From assembly GCF_013394655.1 (NCBI RefSeq), contig NZ_CP053351.1, positions 2,510,501 to 2,574,500 of the forward strand: 64,000 nt of DNA. Reading direction: 5' to 3'. This document shows positions 27,611-37,415 of this stretch, one piece after another. The stretch is from Winogradskyella schleiferi (GTDB lineage: Bacteria > Bacteroidota > Bacteroidia > Flavobacteriales > Flavobacteriaceae). How positions within the stretch are numbered: position 1 is the first letter of the stretch; each line of letters starts with the position of its first letter. The position numbers and the translations under genes were made by a program. The notes below the pieces were generated by a model. That model worked only from the letters and a program-made list of their open reading frames with translations. It did not search any database and was not told where the DNA came from.

Positions 27611-27755
27611 AAATGATCGTTACAGTGTTAATGCAAGTAAAGGCTAAAATAAATTTATTTTTTTGTTACACCAAATAAATCAAAACATTACAAAAATGCA
27701 TCTTGGTTATTATTATTGTTATACACACCAACAAAATTATTTTTAAGCATAAATT

Positions 27756-28451
27756 TTATAAGATTTTAACAGCAACATGGGCATAATAATTTTTTGCAGC
27801 CTTGGTACTTGCCAGCACTTCAAAATTTACATTATAAGATTTGCAGTAATCTTCAAAAGCTCTAAACTCATGCAGTATGCTTGAAAACTCATCAAATATA
27901 ATAATAGAGCCCTTTATAAGTATTTTATGAGACATCGTTAATACAAAAAGAGTTGATGAGTATAAATCGGCATCTATATTTATTATTAAGGTGTTTTCTG
28001 ATTTATAGTGGTCTAAAAATGGCGGAAAAGTATCTTTAAACAATCCCTTATAAAAAGACACCCTGTTATCTTCTATTTGTGGCACTTGTCCCTTAGTATC
28101 AAAGAACCCTTTTTCTAGTCCTCCAGTAAAATTATCCCAACTTTCCGGTAATCCACTAAATGTATCAAAACCATGCAATAGAGAATCCTGATGTGTATTT
28201 ATTTTAGACCAATACTTCATACTCTTACCCTTAAATACTCCAAATTCTAAATAGGAAATTGGGGCATTATCTATACTTTGGTTAATAAAATCATATAATT
28301 GTGTTCTTGTTTTCAAAAACGTTCCTTTAGACCCAAATGCAGTGTTAAAAGCTTCTAATTTTGGCAATGAAAATAAATATCTGAGCTTTTCAGAATTAGG
28401 GATAACCTTGGACAGGATTATCTTAAATTTTGTAGTTAATTTCGAATTCAT
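27756..28451 (-). CDS. TylF/MycF-like class I methyltransferase
   Basis: Motif ISYLEFGVFKGKSMKYWS is the SAM-binding start, followed by HGFDTFSGLPESWDNF, typical of the TylF (macrocin O-methyltransferase) family. NTLIINIDADLYSST supplies the metal-binding Asp residues, and KGSIIIFDEF follows. Family enzymes O-methylate deoxysugars in a Mg2+-dependent way; here a sugar of the polysaccharide is the likely target. It is 3 bases after the GNAT gene stop, so clearly in the same unit. Confidence 0.8.
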   Translation of the reverse strand: MNSKLTTKFKIILSKVIPNSEKLRYLFSLPKLEAFNTAFGSKGTFLKTRTQLYDFINQSIDNAPISYLEFGVFKGKSMKYWSKINTHQDSLLHGFDTFSGLPESWDNFTGGLEKGFFDTKGQVPQIEDNRVSFYKGLFKDTFPPFLDHYKSENTLIINIDADLYSSTLFVLTMSHKILIKGSIIIFDEFSSILHEFRAFEDYCKSYNVNFEVLASTKAAKNYYAHVAVKIL

Positions 28452-28454
28452 AAA

Positions 28455-28928
28455 TTAATTATTAAAATAAATTATTTCTCTTTTAAAATAAATCCACAAC
28501 CAGCGTTTTGCAACAATAGATGCGATTTTTGAAAAACCAGCTTTTTCAATACCCCTTATGGAACTTAAGTTGTCTTTATTTACTATTACAAATACCGATT
28601 TATGATCATTATCTAAAACATCCTGAGCAATTTTATTAATTACAAATGGATAAATAGATTGACCTCTATGACTATTTACAGTGCTACAATCTCCTATTGC
28701 TGGACCAATTTTGTTTATAGATTTTAGCAAAAAAACTTTAGAAATTAAATAACTTCTATGAACTATGTTTCCGGAATCTTTTATGAAATAGCATCTTCTC
28801 CCTTTACGCAGGTTTGATTTTTCTATTTTATAATTGGGTAGAGCATCCGCAAAGGGCTTATAATTTAACATTTGATAAATATAAACATCAATGGAAATTA
28901 CCTTAAATCGTCTTAGTAATTTTTTCAT
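28455..28928 (-). CDS. GNAT-fold acetyltransferase, 157 aa
   Basis: The acyl-CoA loop is seen in SHRGQSIYPFVINKIAQDVL (motif A, R/Q-x-x-G region) and the later N-x-x-S-x-x-x-IEKAGFSKI helix and strand is the usual GNAT end. The N-terminus is basic (MKKLLRRFKVI). It probably N-acetylates an amino sugar or other amine. It overlaps the FemAB-like gene by 4 bases (ATGA), showing tight coupling with it. Confidence 0.75.
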   Translation of the reverse strand: MKKLLRRFKVISIDVYIYQMLNYKPFADALPNYKIEKSNLRKGRRCYFIKDSGNIVHRSYLISKVFLLKSINKIGPAIGDCSTVNSHRGQSIYPFVINKIAQDVLDNDHKSVFVIVNKDNLSSIRGIEKAGFSKIASIVAKRWLWIYFKREIIYFNN

Positions 28929-30001
28929 CGCTTCAACTTTGCTAAAATTTTTGAAATATTTGCTTTATATGGTTTTAAATTTTTATCAAAAAAGAGAAAT
29001 AATCTGAAATACGTTTTGTTTAATACTTTATGGTAATGGGGATTTTCATAATTGATTGTTTCAGTGCTAAATCTACGTTTAAAATCTTGCACACCTTTGG
29101 AACCTCCCATGGATATGTTGTAGCCTTTACATCCATTTTCTAAAGCCTTTTTTATAATCTCCCATTGTAACATATACCCTAATTTAATGTCTGGTTTTTC
29201 ACGAATTACGCCTCCTGTAATATTAGTAATATAACCACTGGATTTTACATAAAAGCCCGAAGCTTTAATAACGTTATCTACCTCGCAATTTATAAAATAG
29301 GCTAAATCTTTATTTATTAAATTAAAAATTGTTGACTGAAAATCTTTAAAATCCCGTACGCTATAATTAGCTTGTTTTGCGTTTTCAGTAATGACCTTAT
29401 ATCCTTCTTCAATTAATTTAGCATCCTTAACAAATGTAACTTTTGCTTCTTTATTATAAGGCATTCTAATATTTCGCCTCACTTTTGGGGTTAATTGAGC
29501 TAAAAATTCTTCTGCATCTTTGAATCCATTAAAATCGACCCAATTAATGCCGTAAGAACTATAAACATATTTAAAAAGTTTACCCGGTTGAAATATAGAA
29601 TTCAAAAAATCCACCTTTTTTGGATGATAAACATGCTCAGAAATTTTTTTGTTCGATGATTTCGGAACGCTTAACTGTATATAGCAATTTCTGCTTGTTT
29701 TGGCGTGTGCTATAACTTGCAAAATATGGTTCTTAAAATTATCCTCGTAACCAGATTCATAAACTAATCCATGAGGAATAACATAAAACTTAAAAAACAA
29801 AAACTTTGGAATTACGGCTCCATAACCTCCAATAATTTTGTCATTCTCTAAGAATAGACCCAATTCAAAATCAAAGCCATAGGGTTTAAAGGATTTTAGC
29901 CAATCGGTCAAAATTAAATGGCTTCCCTTTGGATTGTTAATCAAAAATTCATCCCATTTCTTTTGCCATTCAAAGTCTTTGGTAAAAATCAATTGTATCA
30001 T
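28925..30001 (-). CDS. FemAB/GNAT-like aminoacyl- or acyltransferase
   Basis: The 358-aa protein has the double GNAT-like build: N-terminal half with LILTDWLKSFKPYGFDFELG and a C-terminal half with AYFINCEVDNVIKASGFYVK, KLGYMLQWEIIKKALENGCK and GYNISMGGSKGVQDFKRRFS. This last block is typical of FemAB-related proteins found in EPS loci. FemAB proteins pass amino acids from tRNA to peptidoglycan; EPS-linked members have unproved acyl or aminoacyl roles. It overlaps its neighbours on both sides by 4 bases. Confidence 0.78.
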   Translation of the reverse strand: MIQLIFTKDFEWQKKWDEFLINNPKGSHLILTDWLKSFKPYGFDFELGLFLENDKIIGGYGAVIPKFLFFKFYVIPHGLVYESGYEDNFKNHILQVIAHAKTSRNCYIQLSVPKSSNKKISEHVYHPKKVDFLNSIFQPGKLFKYVYSSYGINWVDFNGFKDAEEFLAQLTPKVRRNIRMPYNKEAKVTFVKDAKLIEEGYKVITENAKQANYSVRDFKDFQSTIFNLINKDLAYFINCEVDNVIKASGFYVKSSGYITNITGGVIREKPDIKLGYMLQWEIIKKALENGCKGYNISMGGSKGVQDFKRRFSTETINYENPHYHKVLNKTYFRLFLFFDKNLKPYKANISKILAKLKR

Positions 30002-31602
30002 CTTACTTGCCTAGAAATTAATTCATTATTACTAATAAAAATTTCTCCGTCTTTATTGCAATCATATTTCACATGTTTAGTTTTTTCCATATAACCAATT
30101 AGTTCACTTAAGGTTGGATTCCATATCTGTTCTAATGCCATTTTTTGTGACAAATAATTAAAGCGTTCTTCTATTCCAGTATTGATTTTATCCTTTTCCC
30201 CGAATATTTTTCCATCATGATAATTCATTGGTGCTGAAAAATAAGTATGTGCTATAAATAGCCCTTTTTCTTTTATTAGCAAGTCTAAGTTCTTGGAATG
30301 TAAAGCATTTTTGAAATTTATCATTTCCAAGGTTTGAAAAACCGTAAATGTCTGTCCATTGAGTTCATGCTCAAAAAAAAGCGGTGTATACTCTGCTAAA
30401 GGATATATTTTTTTGTTGTGTATAATCCAAAACAATAAAATAGGAATTAGGTATATGACAAATTTTACTATATTAAAAACAAAATACACATGCTTTATTC
30501 GGCTTTTTTTATGCTTAATAGTTTTGGCATATTTAACAATTTCTCTATATAATCTTATTCCATAATCGTCATTTCTATAATGAAATACCACTTCTTTAAT
30601 TATTAAGCTCACAATATTCTTTATGCCTAAATGCTTAATTCCGTTATAATAGGCTTTTAATGTAAACTGTTGTGGGTTAATCTGATTTATCACTCCATCT
30701 ACTGCGGTACCAGAATCTATATAATTCCATAACTGGCTTATATTTCTTTTCTTTAAATAATGGCCATATTGGTCTTTAATTTCATCTTTGCTACTGTACA
30801 AAGTAAAATTATAGGGCTGAAAACCATGGTCAATCCATGTTTTTATAATCCCGAAAGGAGGTTTAAAGGCTAAAAAATCCTGAAAACTTTCTTTAGCTGA
30901 TTTTATGGATTGTGATAATGAATGATAGGCCAACTCATGCCCATCTTTGATCCATGCTTCTATTTCCGCGCTATTAAATTCAAAAGAAGCCGTATCTTCT
31001 CGCTTAGAAAAATGGTTTAGAAAAAAGCCCTTTGTTACCTTAATGTTATGTCTCTTAAAAAACTGGCGCTGTAATACTAAATTTTCCTCAGTATCAAAAT
31101 CACAATGGTCGGTGAAGCATACTATTGCAGAAAACGGAAATTTAGATCTACTCACTTCAATTCCAAAATCATTGGTAAACAGAAGTGCCAATGGTTTATC
31201 GAAAATATTTTGGGATACGGCATTTATAATATGCTTCGTGTTATTTCTATCGTAATTTGCTATTGGGTTTGCATTCTTGGGGTTAAAATGCCAGTATAAA
31301 ATTGTATTTTTTTTAGGATTAACTTCCCAAATACCAGAATTTTGATTGGCTTGGACTATTCTATTGTTTTTAAGTTTTAAGAGTTTTGGCGCAAACCAAT
31401 TTGCTATCCTTTTTTTATTAACATCGACCCAAGTATAATCATGGTTTCTAAATAAAACTATGGGCTGGGACAATTCAATTTTTAATGTAAACGATACCAA
31501 TTCAATGGCTTCAACATTAAGTACCGTCTTATGGTCATGGATCTCTGTAAAGCCAATACTTTTATCGATGTCACTACTTAAAAGCTGTATTGATTTAATC
31601 AT
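29998..31602 (-). CDS. Polysaccharide deacetylase-like protein with altered metal site
   Basis: In the 534-aa protein, residues about 158-230 resemble a NodB deacetylase: VCFTDHCDFDT (164-171) matches motif 1 with its two Asp, and GHELAYHSLS (221-230) matches motif 2. Motif 2 normally has a second His a few residues on, but here Gln/Ser follow, so the metal site may be incomplete. A membrane span lies at about 385-407 (IVKFVIYLIPILLFWII). A beta-rich domain fills residues 1-110. Role: sugar N-deacetylation, or a non-catalytic relative. Confidence 0.6.
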   Translation of the reverse strand: MIKSIQLLSSDIDKSIGFTEIHDHKTVLNVEAIELVSFTLKIELSQPIVLFRNHDYTWVDVNKKRIANWFAPKLLKLKNNRIVQANQNSGIWEVNPKKNTILYWHFNPKNANPIANYDRNNTKHIINAVSQNIFDKPLALLFTNDFGIEVSRSKFPFSAIVCFTDHCDFDTEENLVLQRQFFKRHNIKVTKGFFLNHFSKREDTASFEFNSAEIEAWIKDGHELAYHSLSQSIKSAKESFQDFLAFKPPFGIIKTWIDHGFQPYNFTLYSSKDEIKDQYGHYLKKRNISQLWNYIDSGTAVDGVINQINPQQFTLKAYYNGIKHLGIKNIVSLIIKEVVFHYRNDDYGIRLYREIVKYAKTIKHKKSRIKHVYFVFNIVKFVIYLIPILLFWIIHNKKIYPLAEYTPLFFEHELNGQTFTVFQTLEMINFKNALHSKNLDLLIKEKGLFIAHTYFSAPMNYHDGKIFGEKDKINTGIEERFNYLSQKMALEQIWNPTLSELIGYMEKTKHVKYDCNKDGEIFISNNELISRQVR

Positions 31603-31682
31603 AAATCCATCTTATTGTCTAAAAATTGAATAAGCAAATTAAGAGAAAATCTAGCGAAATCTTATGGAATTTCGTATAAAGA

Positions 31683-32813
31683 TTATTTCAACAATTCATT
31701 CTTGACTCTAGCATTGTAATAATTAAACGTGAATCTTTTAATAGCATCTCTTTCAAAATCTATCATCTTTGCGTAGTCCTTAATTGATAGTTTCAATACA
31801 TTTTGTAATTTTAAAGCTACTGCTTCTACCGAAATAGCATTCAATAAAAACCCGTTTACACCATCTTTTATGTAATTTGAAATTCCCGAAACATCAGAAA
31901 CTATTGGTAAACATCCAAAATTTAATGCTTCGGCAATTACTTTAGGAAAACCTTCTGATGCCGATGGCAATACTATAACATGAGATTTAATGTAAATATC
32001 ATGAACCGCTTTTCGCGATAAAAACCCATGAAAATGAAAATTCAATTTCGATTCTCTTGCTTTTGTCTTATAGGTCCTAAAATCCTTTCCGTCACCTACA
32101 ATATGAATATGGCTTATTCTGGATACGTCAATTTCTTTCAAGCTTTTAAAAGCATCTATGAGCAATCCAATACCTTTTTCCTCTTCAAGTCTTCCAACAA
32201 AACAAAAAATGATCGATTTATTACTGAACACCTTATTTTTAACTACTGAATTCCCTTTTAAAATATCATCATTGCTCAAACAAGGATTCTCAAAAGTTAG
32301 ACATTGATTTTTTTGGTTATGCCAAGACCCGTTTATAGTAACGTGTCGATCCTGATGTTGTAAAAGCCATTTTTGAAAACGATAGGCCAATGGTGCGTTT
32401 TTTTGGTTCCAATTTCCGGCATATTTAAACCAACCTTTTTTAGCACTAAAAAACATTAAATACGGAATAACATAGACGCCAATACCTGTTGGTGCCCTAA
32501 ACTGAAAATAGTCAGTTTCTTTCAGTGCATTGCTAACAATACTCAATACTTTAGGAGCTTGCGCAATCACAGAAAATTTATCCATAATACCCTGACCACC
32601 AACTGCTTTAATGGGAATTAATGTAATATCTTCTGAGACATAAGGTAATGCACTAGAAGGTGCTACTACCGAATGTAACATTGCTATATGATTAATTTTA
32701 TCGAATATACTTAATAGGTGATTGATTTCAGTCACCGTGGAACCTAAACCAACAACAGAACCGTTGGGCTGCATGTAATGTTCTGTATGCGATATAATGG
32801 TTAGTGTTTTCAT
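31683..32813 (-). CDS. Glycosyltransferase family 4, 376 aa
   Basis: The donor domain is clear: IIFCFVGRLEEEKGIGLLID, IHIVGDGKDFRTYKTKA, FHFHGFLSRKAVHDIY and the E-x7-E site SEGFPKVIAEALNFGCLP. The acceptor domain begins MKTLTIISHTEHYMQPNG. The sugar is unknown. It is separated from the deacetylase-like gene by 80 bases and from the acyltransferase by 28 bases. Confidence 0.88.
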   Translation of the reverse strand: MKTLTIISHTEHYMQPNGSVVGLGSTVTEINHLLSIFDKINHIAMLHSVVAPSSALPYVSEDITLIPIKAVGGQGIMDKFSVIAQAPKVLSIVSNALKETDYFQFRAPTGIGVYVIPYLMFFSAKKGWFKYAGNWNQKNAPLAYRFQKWLLQHQDRHVTINGSWHNQKNQCLTFENPCLSNDDILKGNSVVKNKVFSNKSIIFCFVGRLEEEKGIGLLIDAFKSLKEIDVSRISHIHIVGDGKDFRTYKTKARESKLNFHFHGFLSRKAVHDIYIKSHVIVLPSASEGFPKVIAEALNFGCLPIVSDVSGISNYIKDGVNGFLLNAISVEAVALKLQNVLKLSIKDYAKMIDFERDAIKRFTFNYYNARVKNELLK

Positions 32814-32841
32814 GCCATACTGAATAATTAAAATCAGGGTT

Positions 32842-33885
32842 TTAAAAATAGAATTTAATTTTCTTTCTTAATGGTTTTTCTATATATAAATAGCAAAAAG
32901 AAGAGAAAACAATTAGAATGAACAATCTAACCATAAAAGCTAATGTAATTTCTAAATCCTCATTTAGTCCAAAGTATTTCTTTAGTCTATAATCCGTTAG
33001 AAAGAGCCATATTGGAACTTGTAATATATAAATACTATAACTGATCTCACCTAAGAAAACAAAAGGTTTTTTAGAGATTATTTTACTGATCATGTCTTTA
33101 CTGCAAGACAATAAATAGATGATGGGCACAAACACAATAGCCAATAATCCATTGTGAAAGTTAAGTCCTATTTTAAACTTCAATAAAACAAGTAAGAATA
33201 GAAATAACAATACAAGGTGTGGTAAATAATTTTTATTGTATTGAACAACATTCTTTTTTAAAAAATAGAGTCCAGTAAGATTACCGATCAAAAACTCATT
33301 AAAGTGCATTATGGGATGGTAAAAGATATCATTAACCGTATATATGGGTACAGAAAATCGGTTATAAATTATTGCGTGATATAATAATTGGCTAATCAGC
33401 CAAAATCCTAAAATAACAATAGTTATGGCCTTTAAACTTTTTTTATTATAAATATAATTCAATAGAAAAGGAAAACTAACATAGAAGAATAATTCTACTG
33501 AAAGTGACCAACCAGGATAATTTATCGTTTGTGCTCTTTCACTAAACCAAGATTGGAGCATGGTCACATTTAAGAACAAATCCACTTTATTGATATCGTG
33601 TAAGGTTTTACCAACTAGCCATAAGATAATTGCCAAAATATAAACAGGATATATTCGCGCAAACCTGTTTTTAAGATAGTCAAAGAATGATAAGTTTTTC
33701 TCACAATAGGCAATAATCATTACAAAACCAGATAGTACAAAAAAGTAACTTACACCAACATTGGCGTTATTAAAAATGAAATCGACATAATCATTGGAAA
33801 ATAATTGACTTTCTCTACCAAAATGAAAAACCACTATAGCTATGGCCGCAATAAATCTTGTAAATGTTAATTGTTCAATTCTCAA
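32842..33885 (-). CDS. Acyltransferase 3 (OafA-like) membrane protein
   Basis: Ten membrane helices in 347 aa. The N-terminus MRIEQLTFTRFIAAIAIVVF with H21 in VFHFG and the later VGVSYFFVLSGFVM are the acyltransferase-3 signature. Members move acetyl or similar groups to sugars on the periplasmic side. The start is TTG 33885, which overlaps the stop of the SGNH gene in a 4-base TTGA. The helices and the catalytic His suggest it is functional. Confidence 0.88.
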   Translation of the reverse strand: MRIEQLTFTRFIAAIAIVVFHFGRESQLFSNDYVDFIFNNANVGVSYFFVLSGFVMIIAYCEKNLSFFDYLKNRFARIYPVYILAIILWLVGKTLHDINKVDLFLNVTMLQSWFSERAQTINYPGWSLSVELFFYVSFPFLLNYIYNKKSLKAITIVILGFWLISQLLYHAIIYNRFSVPIYTVNDIFYHPIMHFNEFLIGNLTGLYFLKKNVVQYNKNYLPHLVLLFLFLLVLLKFKIGLNFHNGLLAIVFVPIIYLLSCSKDMISKIISKKPFVFLGEISYSIYILQVPIWLFLTDYRLKKYFGLNEDLEITLAFMVRLFILIVFSSFCYLYIEKPLRKKIKFYF

Positions 33886-34829
33886 TTGAATGTTTTTAAT
33901 TTAGACGCCAATTTTCTAGTAAATAGTTCAGACCCTTTTTTGTTCATGTGTCTTGTATTATAAAAATAGGCTTTATTATAACAGATATCATCATCTGTAA
34001 AATCAAGAAATTTGAAATTATAAGCTTCCGCTAAACTCGTGTAAGTCTGTTTTAATATGGCTTCATTTTTTATAAATTCCTGTCCTTCAATATAAACAGG
34101 AGCATAAACTAGGACAACCACAATGGCATTGTCTTTGCATTTTTTAAGATAATTATCAAAACTTTGTTTAATATCCACATTGATATTTACGTTATAGCCT
34201 TTCATCCTTTTTTTTGCGTTTTCAAAATCTTTATTCCACACGCGCTCTTGCCCCTGATATCCCCTAACTCTTTGCTCTTTTTTATTCTGGGAAGTTAAAC
34301 TCATTTTTATTGCTGTTGAAATTGCTTCGGTTTGACCATAATATCTTAACAAAGGGATATTATAGTCCAAGACATTATAAGACTTATAGTTTGCCGTAAA
34401 TTCTTCGAAATCTTCTTCCCATAGCACATAAGGTAAAATTTGTTCTGAATTAAAAAAATTGCCTTTCTCTAAAGTGGTTGCATCAACAGAATGAATGATC
34501 ATTTTAGGTTTCTTGTTATATTTTAAAGCCAATTTATGTCGTAATTGCTGCATATTAAAGGTATGGCCATCAACGCCAAGATTATAAGCAGATAAATGCA
34601 AAGTATCTTGGAGAATTTTCGGGTCAAAATGTACCCAAGCGCGAGAGCTACCGTAAATTAAGATATCGGCATCGAGGTTTCCTTCCAAAATATCATTCCA
34701 GATCGTATATTCTTGATGAGCAAATAAATTCGATTTTTTCAAGTAATGGGATAAATAGAGGTCAACGCCATAAGCCAATACAATAATCGGAATCGTAAAC
34801 ACTACTATTTTATAAAAGAATGCCTTCAT
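33882..34829 (-). CDS. SGNH-like periplasmic partner of the MBOAT acyltransferase
   Basis: One N-terminal membrane anchor (FFYKIVVFTIPIIVLAYGV), then an extracytoplasmic domain with GSS at 60-62 (ILIYGSSRAW, block I), SAYNLGVDGHTF (Gly/Asn blocks) and a C-terminal FYNTRHMNKKG with the block V His. This matches SGNH/AlgJ-like esterase-fold proteins that receive acyl groups from MBOAT proteins and place them on polysaccharide. It overlaps the MBOAT gene stop by one base (TAATG). Confidence 0.78.
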   Translation of the reverse strand: MKAFFYKIVVFTIPIIVLAYGVDLYLSHYLKKSNLFAHQEYTIWNDILEGNLDADILIYGSSRAWVHFDPKILQDTLHLSAYNLGVDGHTFNMQQLRHKLALKYNKKPKMIIHSVDATTLEKGNFFNSEQILPYVLWEEDFEEFTANYKSYNVLDYNIPLLRYYGQTEAISTAIKMSLTSQNKKEQRVRGYQGQERVWNKDFENAKKRMKGYNVNINVDIKQSFDNYLKKCKDNAIVVVLVYAPVYIEGQEFIKNEAILKQTYTSLAEAYNFKFLDFTDDDICYNKAYFYNTRHMNKKGSELFTRKLASKLKTFN

Positions 34830-36274
34830 TAAAACTGAAAGTAAATAAACTCTTGGTTAGAGCCTGCAAAAACAAAAATTAAAATCAAAATCAGATAGTA
34901 AAATGACCATTTTAACACGCTTTGTCGTATAAATATAGATTCTATTGCATATTTGTCTCGTCTTCCAATCCATTCAATAAAGATAAAAAATACAATTAAA
35001 ATCAATGTTGGTATTGCCAATGAGCCATCTTTAAAATATGGAACTGAAAATATTGAATGGGAAAATATACCAGACACATAATTAAAAGCGTGCTCTAAGG
35101 TTTCTGCCCTAAAAAATATCCATGCAAATACGGTTAAAATAAACGTGAATGACATGAGACCAAATTCCTTAAAACTTGGGAGGTATTTTCCTTCTGCAAC
35201 GATGTCTAAGTGGTTCCTATTGTTTTTGGTTAAAAGTATGGGCAAAAAATAAACCGCATTTAATGCTCCCCAAATAATAAAAGTCCAATTTGCCCCATGC
35301 CAAAACCCACTGACTATAAAGATTATGAATACATTTCTTATGGTTTTCGCCAATGTACCTCTACTTCCACCGACCGGAATATATAGATAATCCCTGAACC
35401 ATGTGGACAGGGAAATATGCCATCGTCTCCAAAATTCGGCAATATCCCTTGAAAAATAAGGGAACGCGAAATTCTGTTTTAAATTAAATCCGAACAAACG
35501 GGACACACCAATGGCAATATCTGAATATCCAGAAAAATCTCCATAAATCTGAAACGTGAAGAATACAGCACCTAAAACTAACGTACTTCCATTTAAATCG
35601 ACAGAATTATCAAAAATATAATTGGCATATGTAGCACAATTATCTGCAATGACCACTTTTTTAAACAAACCCCAAAGTATTTGTCTCAAGCCGTCAATTG
35701 CATGATTATATTTAAATCTTCTATGTCTAAAAAATTGAGGTAATAAATTGGTCGCCCTTTCAATAGGGCCAGCCACTAATTGGGGAAAAAAACTCACAAA
35801 TGCCGCAAAAGAAATAAAATTTTTGGTTGGTTCTAGCTTATTTTTATACACATCAATGGTGTAACTCAATGTCTGAAATGTATAAAAGCTTATTCCAACA
35901 GGTAAAATGATGTTCAGGGAATTGGCTTGGATTTCAGAACCAAAAAAAGTAAAAGCGGTTATAAAGTTGTCAAGAAAAAAGTTATAGTATTTAAAAAAGC
36001 CTAGAAATCCTAAGTTCACAAGAATACTAATCCACAAGAGTATTTTACGCTTACCTGAATCATTCTGTTTGGATAAAGCAACACCAACGGCGTAATCTAC
36101 TATGGTGCTAAACGCGATTAAGGATAAAAAACGCCAATCCCACCAGCCATAGAAAATATAACTGGAAACGACCAACAGCAAATTTTGAAATCTTAAATTT
36201 TTCTGCACTACAAACCAATACAGCACAAAAACGATTGGCAGGAAAATAGCGAAGTCTATAGAGTTAAAAAGCAT
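34829..36274 (-). CDS. MBOAT family O-acyltransferase (AlgI-like)
   Basis: At 481 aa with about eleven to twelve spans. It contains the AlgI-type core RRWHISLSTWFRDYLYIPVG and the catalytic His region FIVSGFWHGANWTFIIWG. AlgI-like proteins bring acyl groups from cytoplasmic CoA esters across the inner membrane for O-acetylation of exported polysaccharide. It is coupled to the SGNH protein by a one-base overlap, and 43 bases after the GT4 gene. Confidence 0.93.
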   Translation of the reverse strand: MLFNSIDFAIFLPIVFVLYWFVVQKNLRFQNLLLVVSSYIFYGWWDWRFLSLIAFSTIVDYAVGVALSKQNDSGKRKILLWISILVNLGFLGFFKYYNFFLDNFITAFTFFGSEIQANSLNIILPVGISFYTFQTLSYTIDVYKNKLEPTKNFISFAAFVSFFPQLVAGPIERATNLLPQFFRHRRFKYNHAIDGLRQILWGLFKKVVIADNCATYANYIFDNSVDLNGSTLVLGAVFFTFQIYGDFSGYSDIAIGVSRLFGFNLKQNFAFPYFSRDIAEFWRRWHISLSTWFRDYLYIPVGGSRGTLAKTIRNVFIIFIVSGFWHGANWTFIIWGALNAVYFLPILLTKNNRNHLDIVAEGKYLPSFKEFGLMSFTFILTVFAWIFFRAETLEHAFNYVSGIFSHSIFSVPYFKDGSLAIPTLILIVFFIFIEWIGRRDKYAIESIFIRQSVLKWSFYYLILILIFVFAGSNQEFIYFQF

Positions 36275-36317
36275 TAGCTACAATTCCAGGTATTTATTTA
36301 TTTCGAGCACATATATA

Positions 36318-37415
36318 CTATAATAACGCTTCATAGTGTTTAATTATATGAGACCAATCATGAGTGTTTGCCCAAGCCTTAGCTTCTGATCTGAATTGCG
36401 ATAAATTCCCAAGTATTTTAGATATTCCTTCAACAAATTCGTTACTATTATTGGTATCTATCAAAATTCCTGATTTCCCACAGACAATGGCATCTTCAAT
36501 ACCACATCCTTTAGCTCCTATCGCAGGAATTCCCATAGCATTAGCTTCTAAAATTGCAATTCCGAAACCTTCCACATCTCCTGTGCTACTTTCAGTGCTC
36601 AACATTACAAAAATATCTGTTGCGTCTAATACTTGTTTCAATGTCTCTTCATCCACACTTCCGTGAAACGTAACGTGATTATTGATATGTAAAGACTCAG
36701 CAACTTTAATAAATGCATCAGCTTCCGTAGGAATACCAACGCAGTGGTAATGTAAGTCCGGATATGTCTTTATAAGTTCAGGAAGTTGATTAATTACATT
36801 TAATTGGCCTTTTCTTATACTCACTCGACCTACTGTAGTTATTACCGGATCACCTTTTAGCTTCATTTTTTCATTAGGAGCCTTCCATTGGGAGACAGTG
36901 ATTCCATTTGGGATTACAACAACTTCCTTGTTCAACTCCGATATTAGGCTTTTAGTATATTTAGACACCGCAACAATTTTATCGAAACGTTTTAATGAAA
37001 AATCTATGGAATTTCGGATTAAAATAGATTTAAAATTAACTTCGGTCCCATGAACCACAGCAATTGTTTTTCTATTAAATAAAAAACTTGAAAAAGCGAC
37101 ATTCCACAATGAAAATTTCCCGGTTACGATACAATGCGTTGTCCTTTTAGTAGATTTTACGGTATGGACAATGCGTTTTAAATACATTATAAACCGAAAG
37201 TTATGCAATTTTATGCGTTTTACTGAAAACGTCAAAGCGGCATCGAAATGCGCTTCATCAGTGCCTGATCTAGAACGTTGATCTGCAATAACCTTAACGC
37301 GATGACCTTGCTGGCTAAGGTGTAGTGCCAAATTGTAAGCATGATTTCCAATGCCACCTGGCTGTGGTGGGAACTCTGATGTAACAATTAATATCTTTAA
37401 ACTGGAATCCCTCAT
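36318..37415 (-). CDS. Glycosyltransferase family 4, 365 aa
   Basis: The N-terminal loop SEFPPQPGGIGNHAYNLA is the acceptor-domain GGI-type motif of GT4 enzymes. The donor half shows VITTVGRVSIRKGQLNVINQ, HVTFHGSVDEETLKQVLDA and the catalytic region EGFGIAILEANAMGIPAIGA. It overlaps the GT2 gene upstream by 4 bases (ATGA). The three genes FkbM-like, GT2 and GT4 are translationally linked. Confidence 0.9.
   Translation of the reverse strand: MRDSSLKILIVTSEFPPQPGGIGNHAYNLALHLSQQGHRVKVIADQRSRSGTDEAHFDAALTFSVKRIKLHNFRFIMYLKRIVHTVKSTKRTTHCIVTGKFSLWNVAFSSFLFNRKTIAVVHGTEVNFKSILIRNSIDFSLKRFDKIVAVSKYTKSLISELNKEVVVIPNGITVSQWKAPNEKMKLKGDPVITTVGRVSIRKGQLNVINQLPELIKTYPDLHYHCVGIPTEADAFIKVAESLHINNHVTFHGSVDEETLKQVLDATDIFVMLSTESSTGDVEGFGIAILEANAMGIPAIGAKGCGIEDAIVCGKSGILIDTNNSNEFVEGISKILGNLSQFRSEAKAWANTHDWSHIIKHYEALL

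Noticed and set aside
31105..31299. Open frame opposite the deacetylase-like gene
   Set aside because: Antisense shadow; the minus-strand gene has family motifs and tight overlaps with neighbours.
28925..31602. Reading the FemAB-like and deacetylase-like genes as an exosortase (PEP-CTERM) system
   Set aside because: No exosortase, PEP-CTERM protein or related chain-length protein is present in the window.
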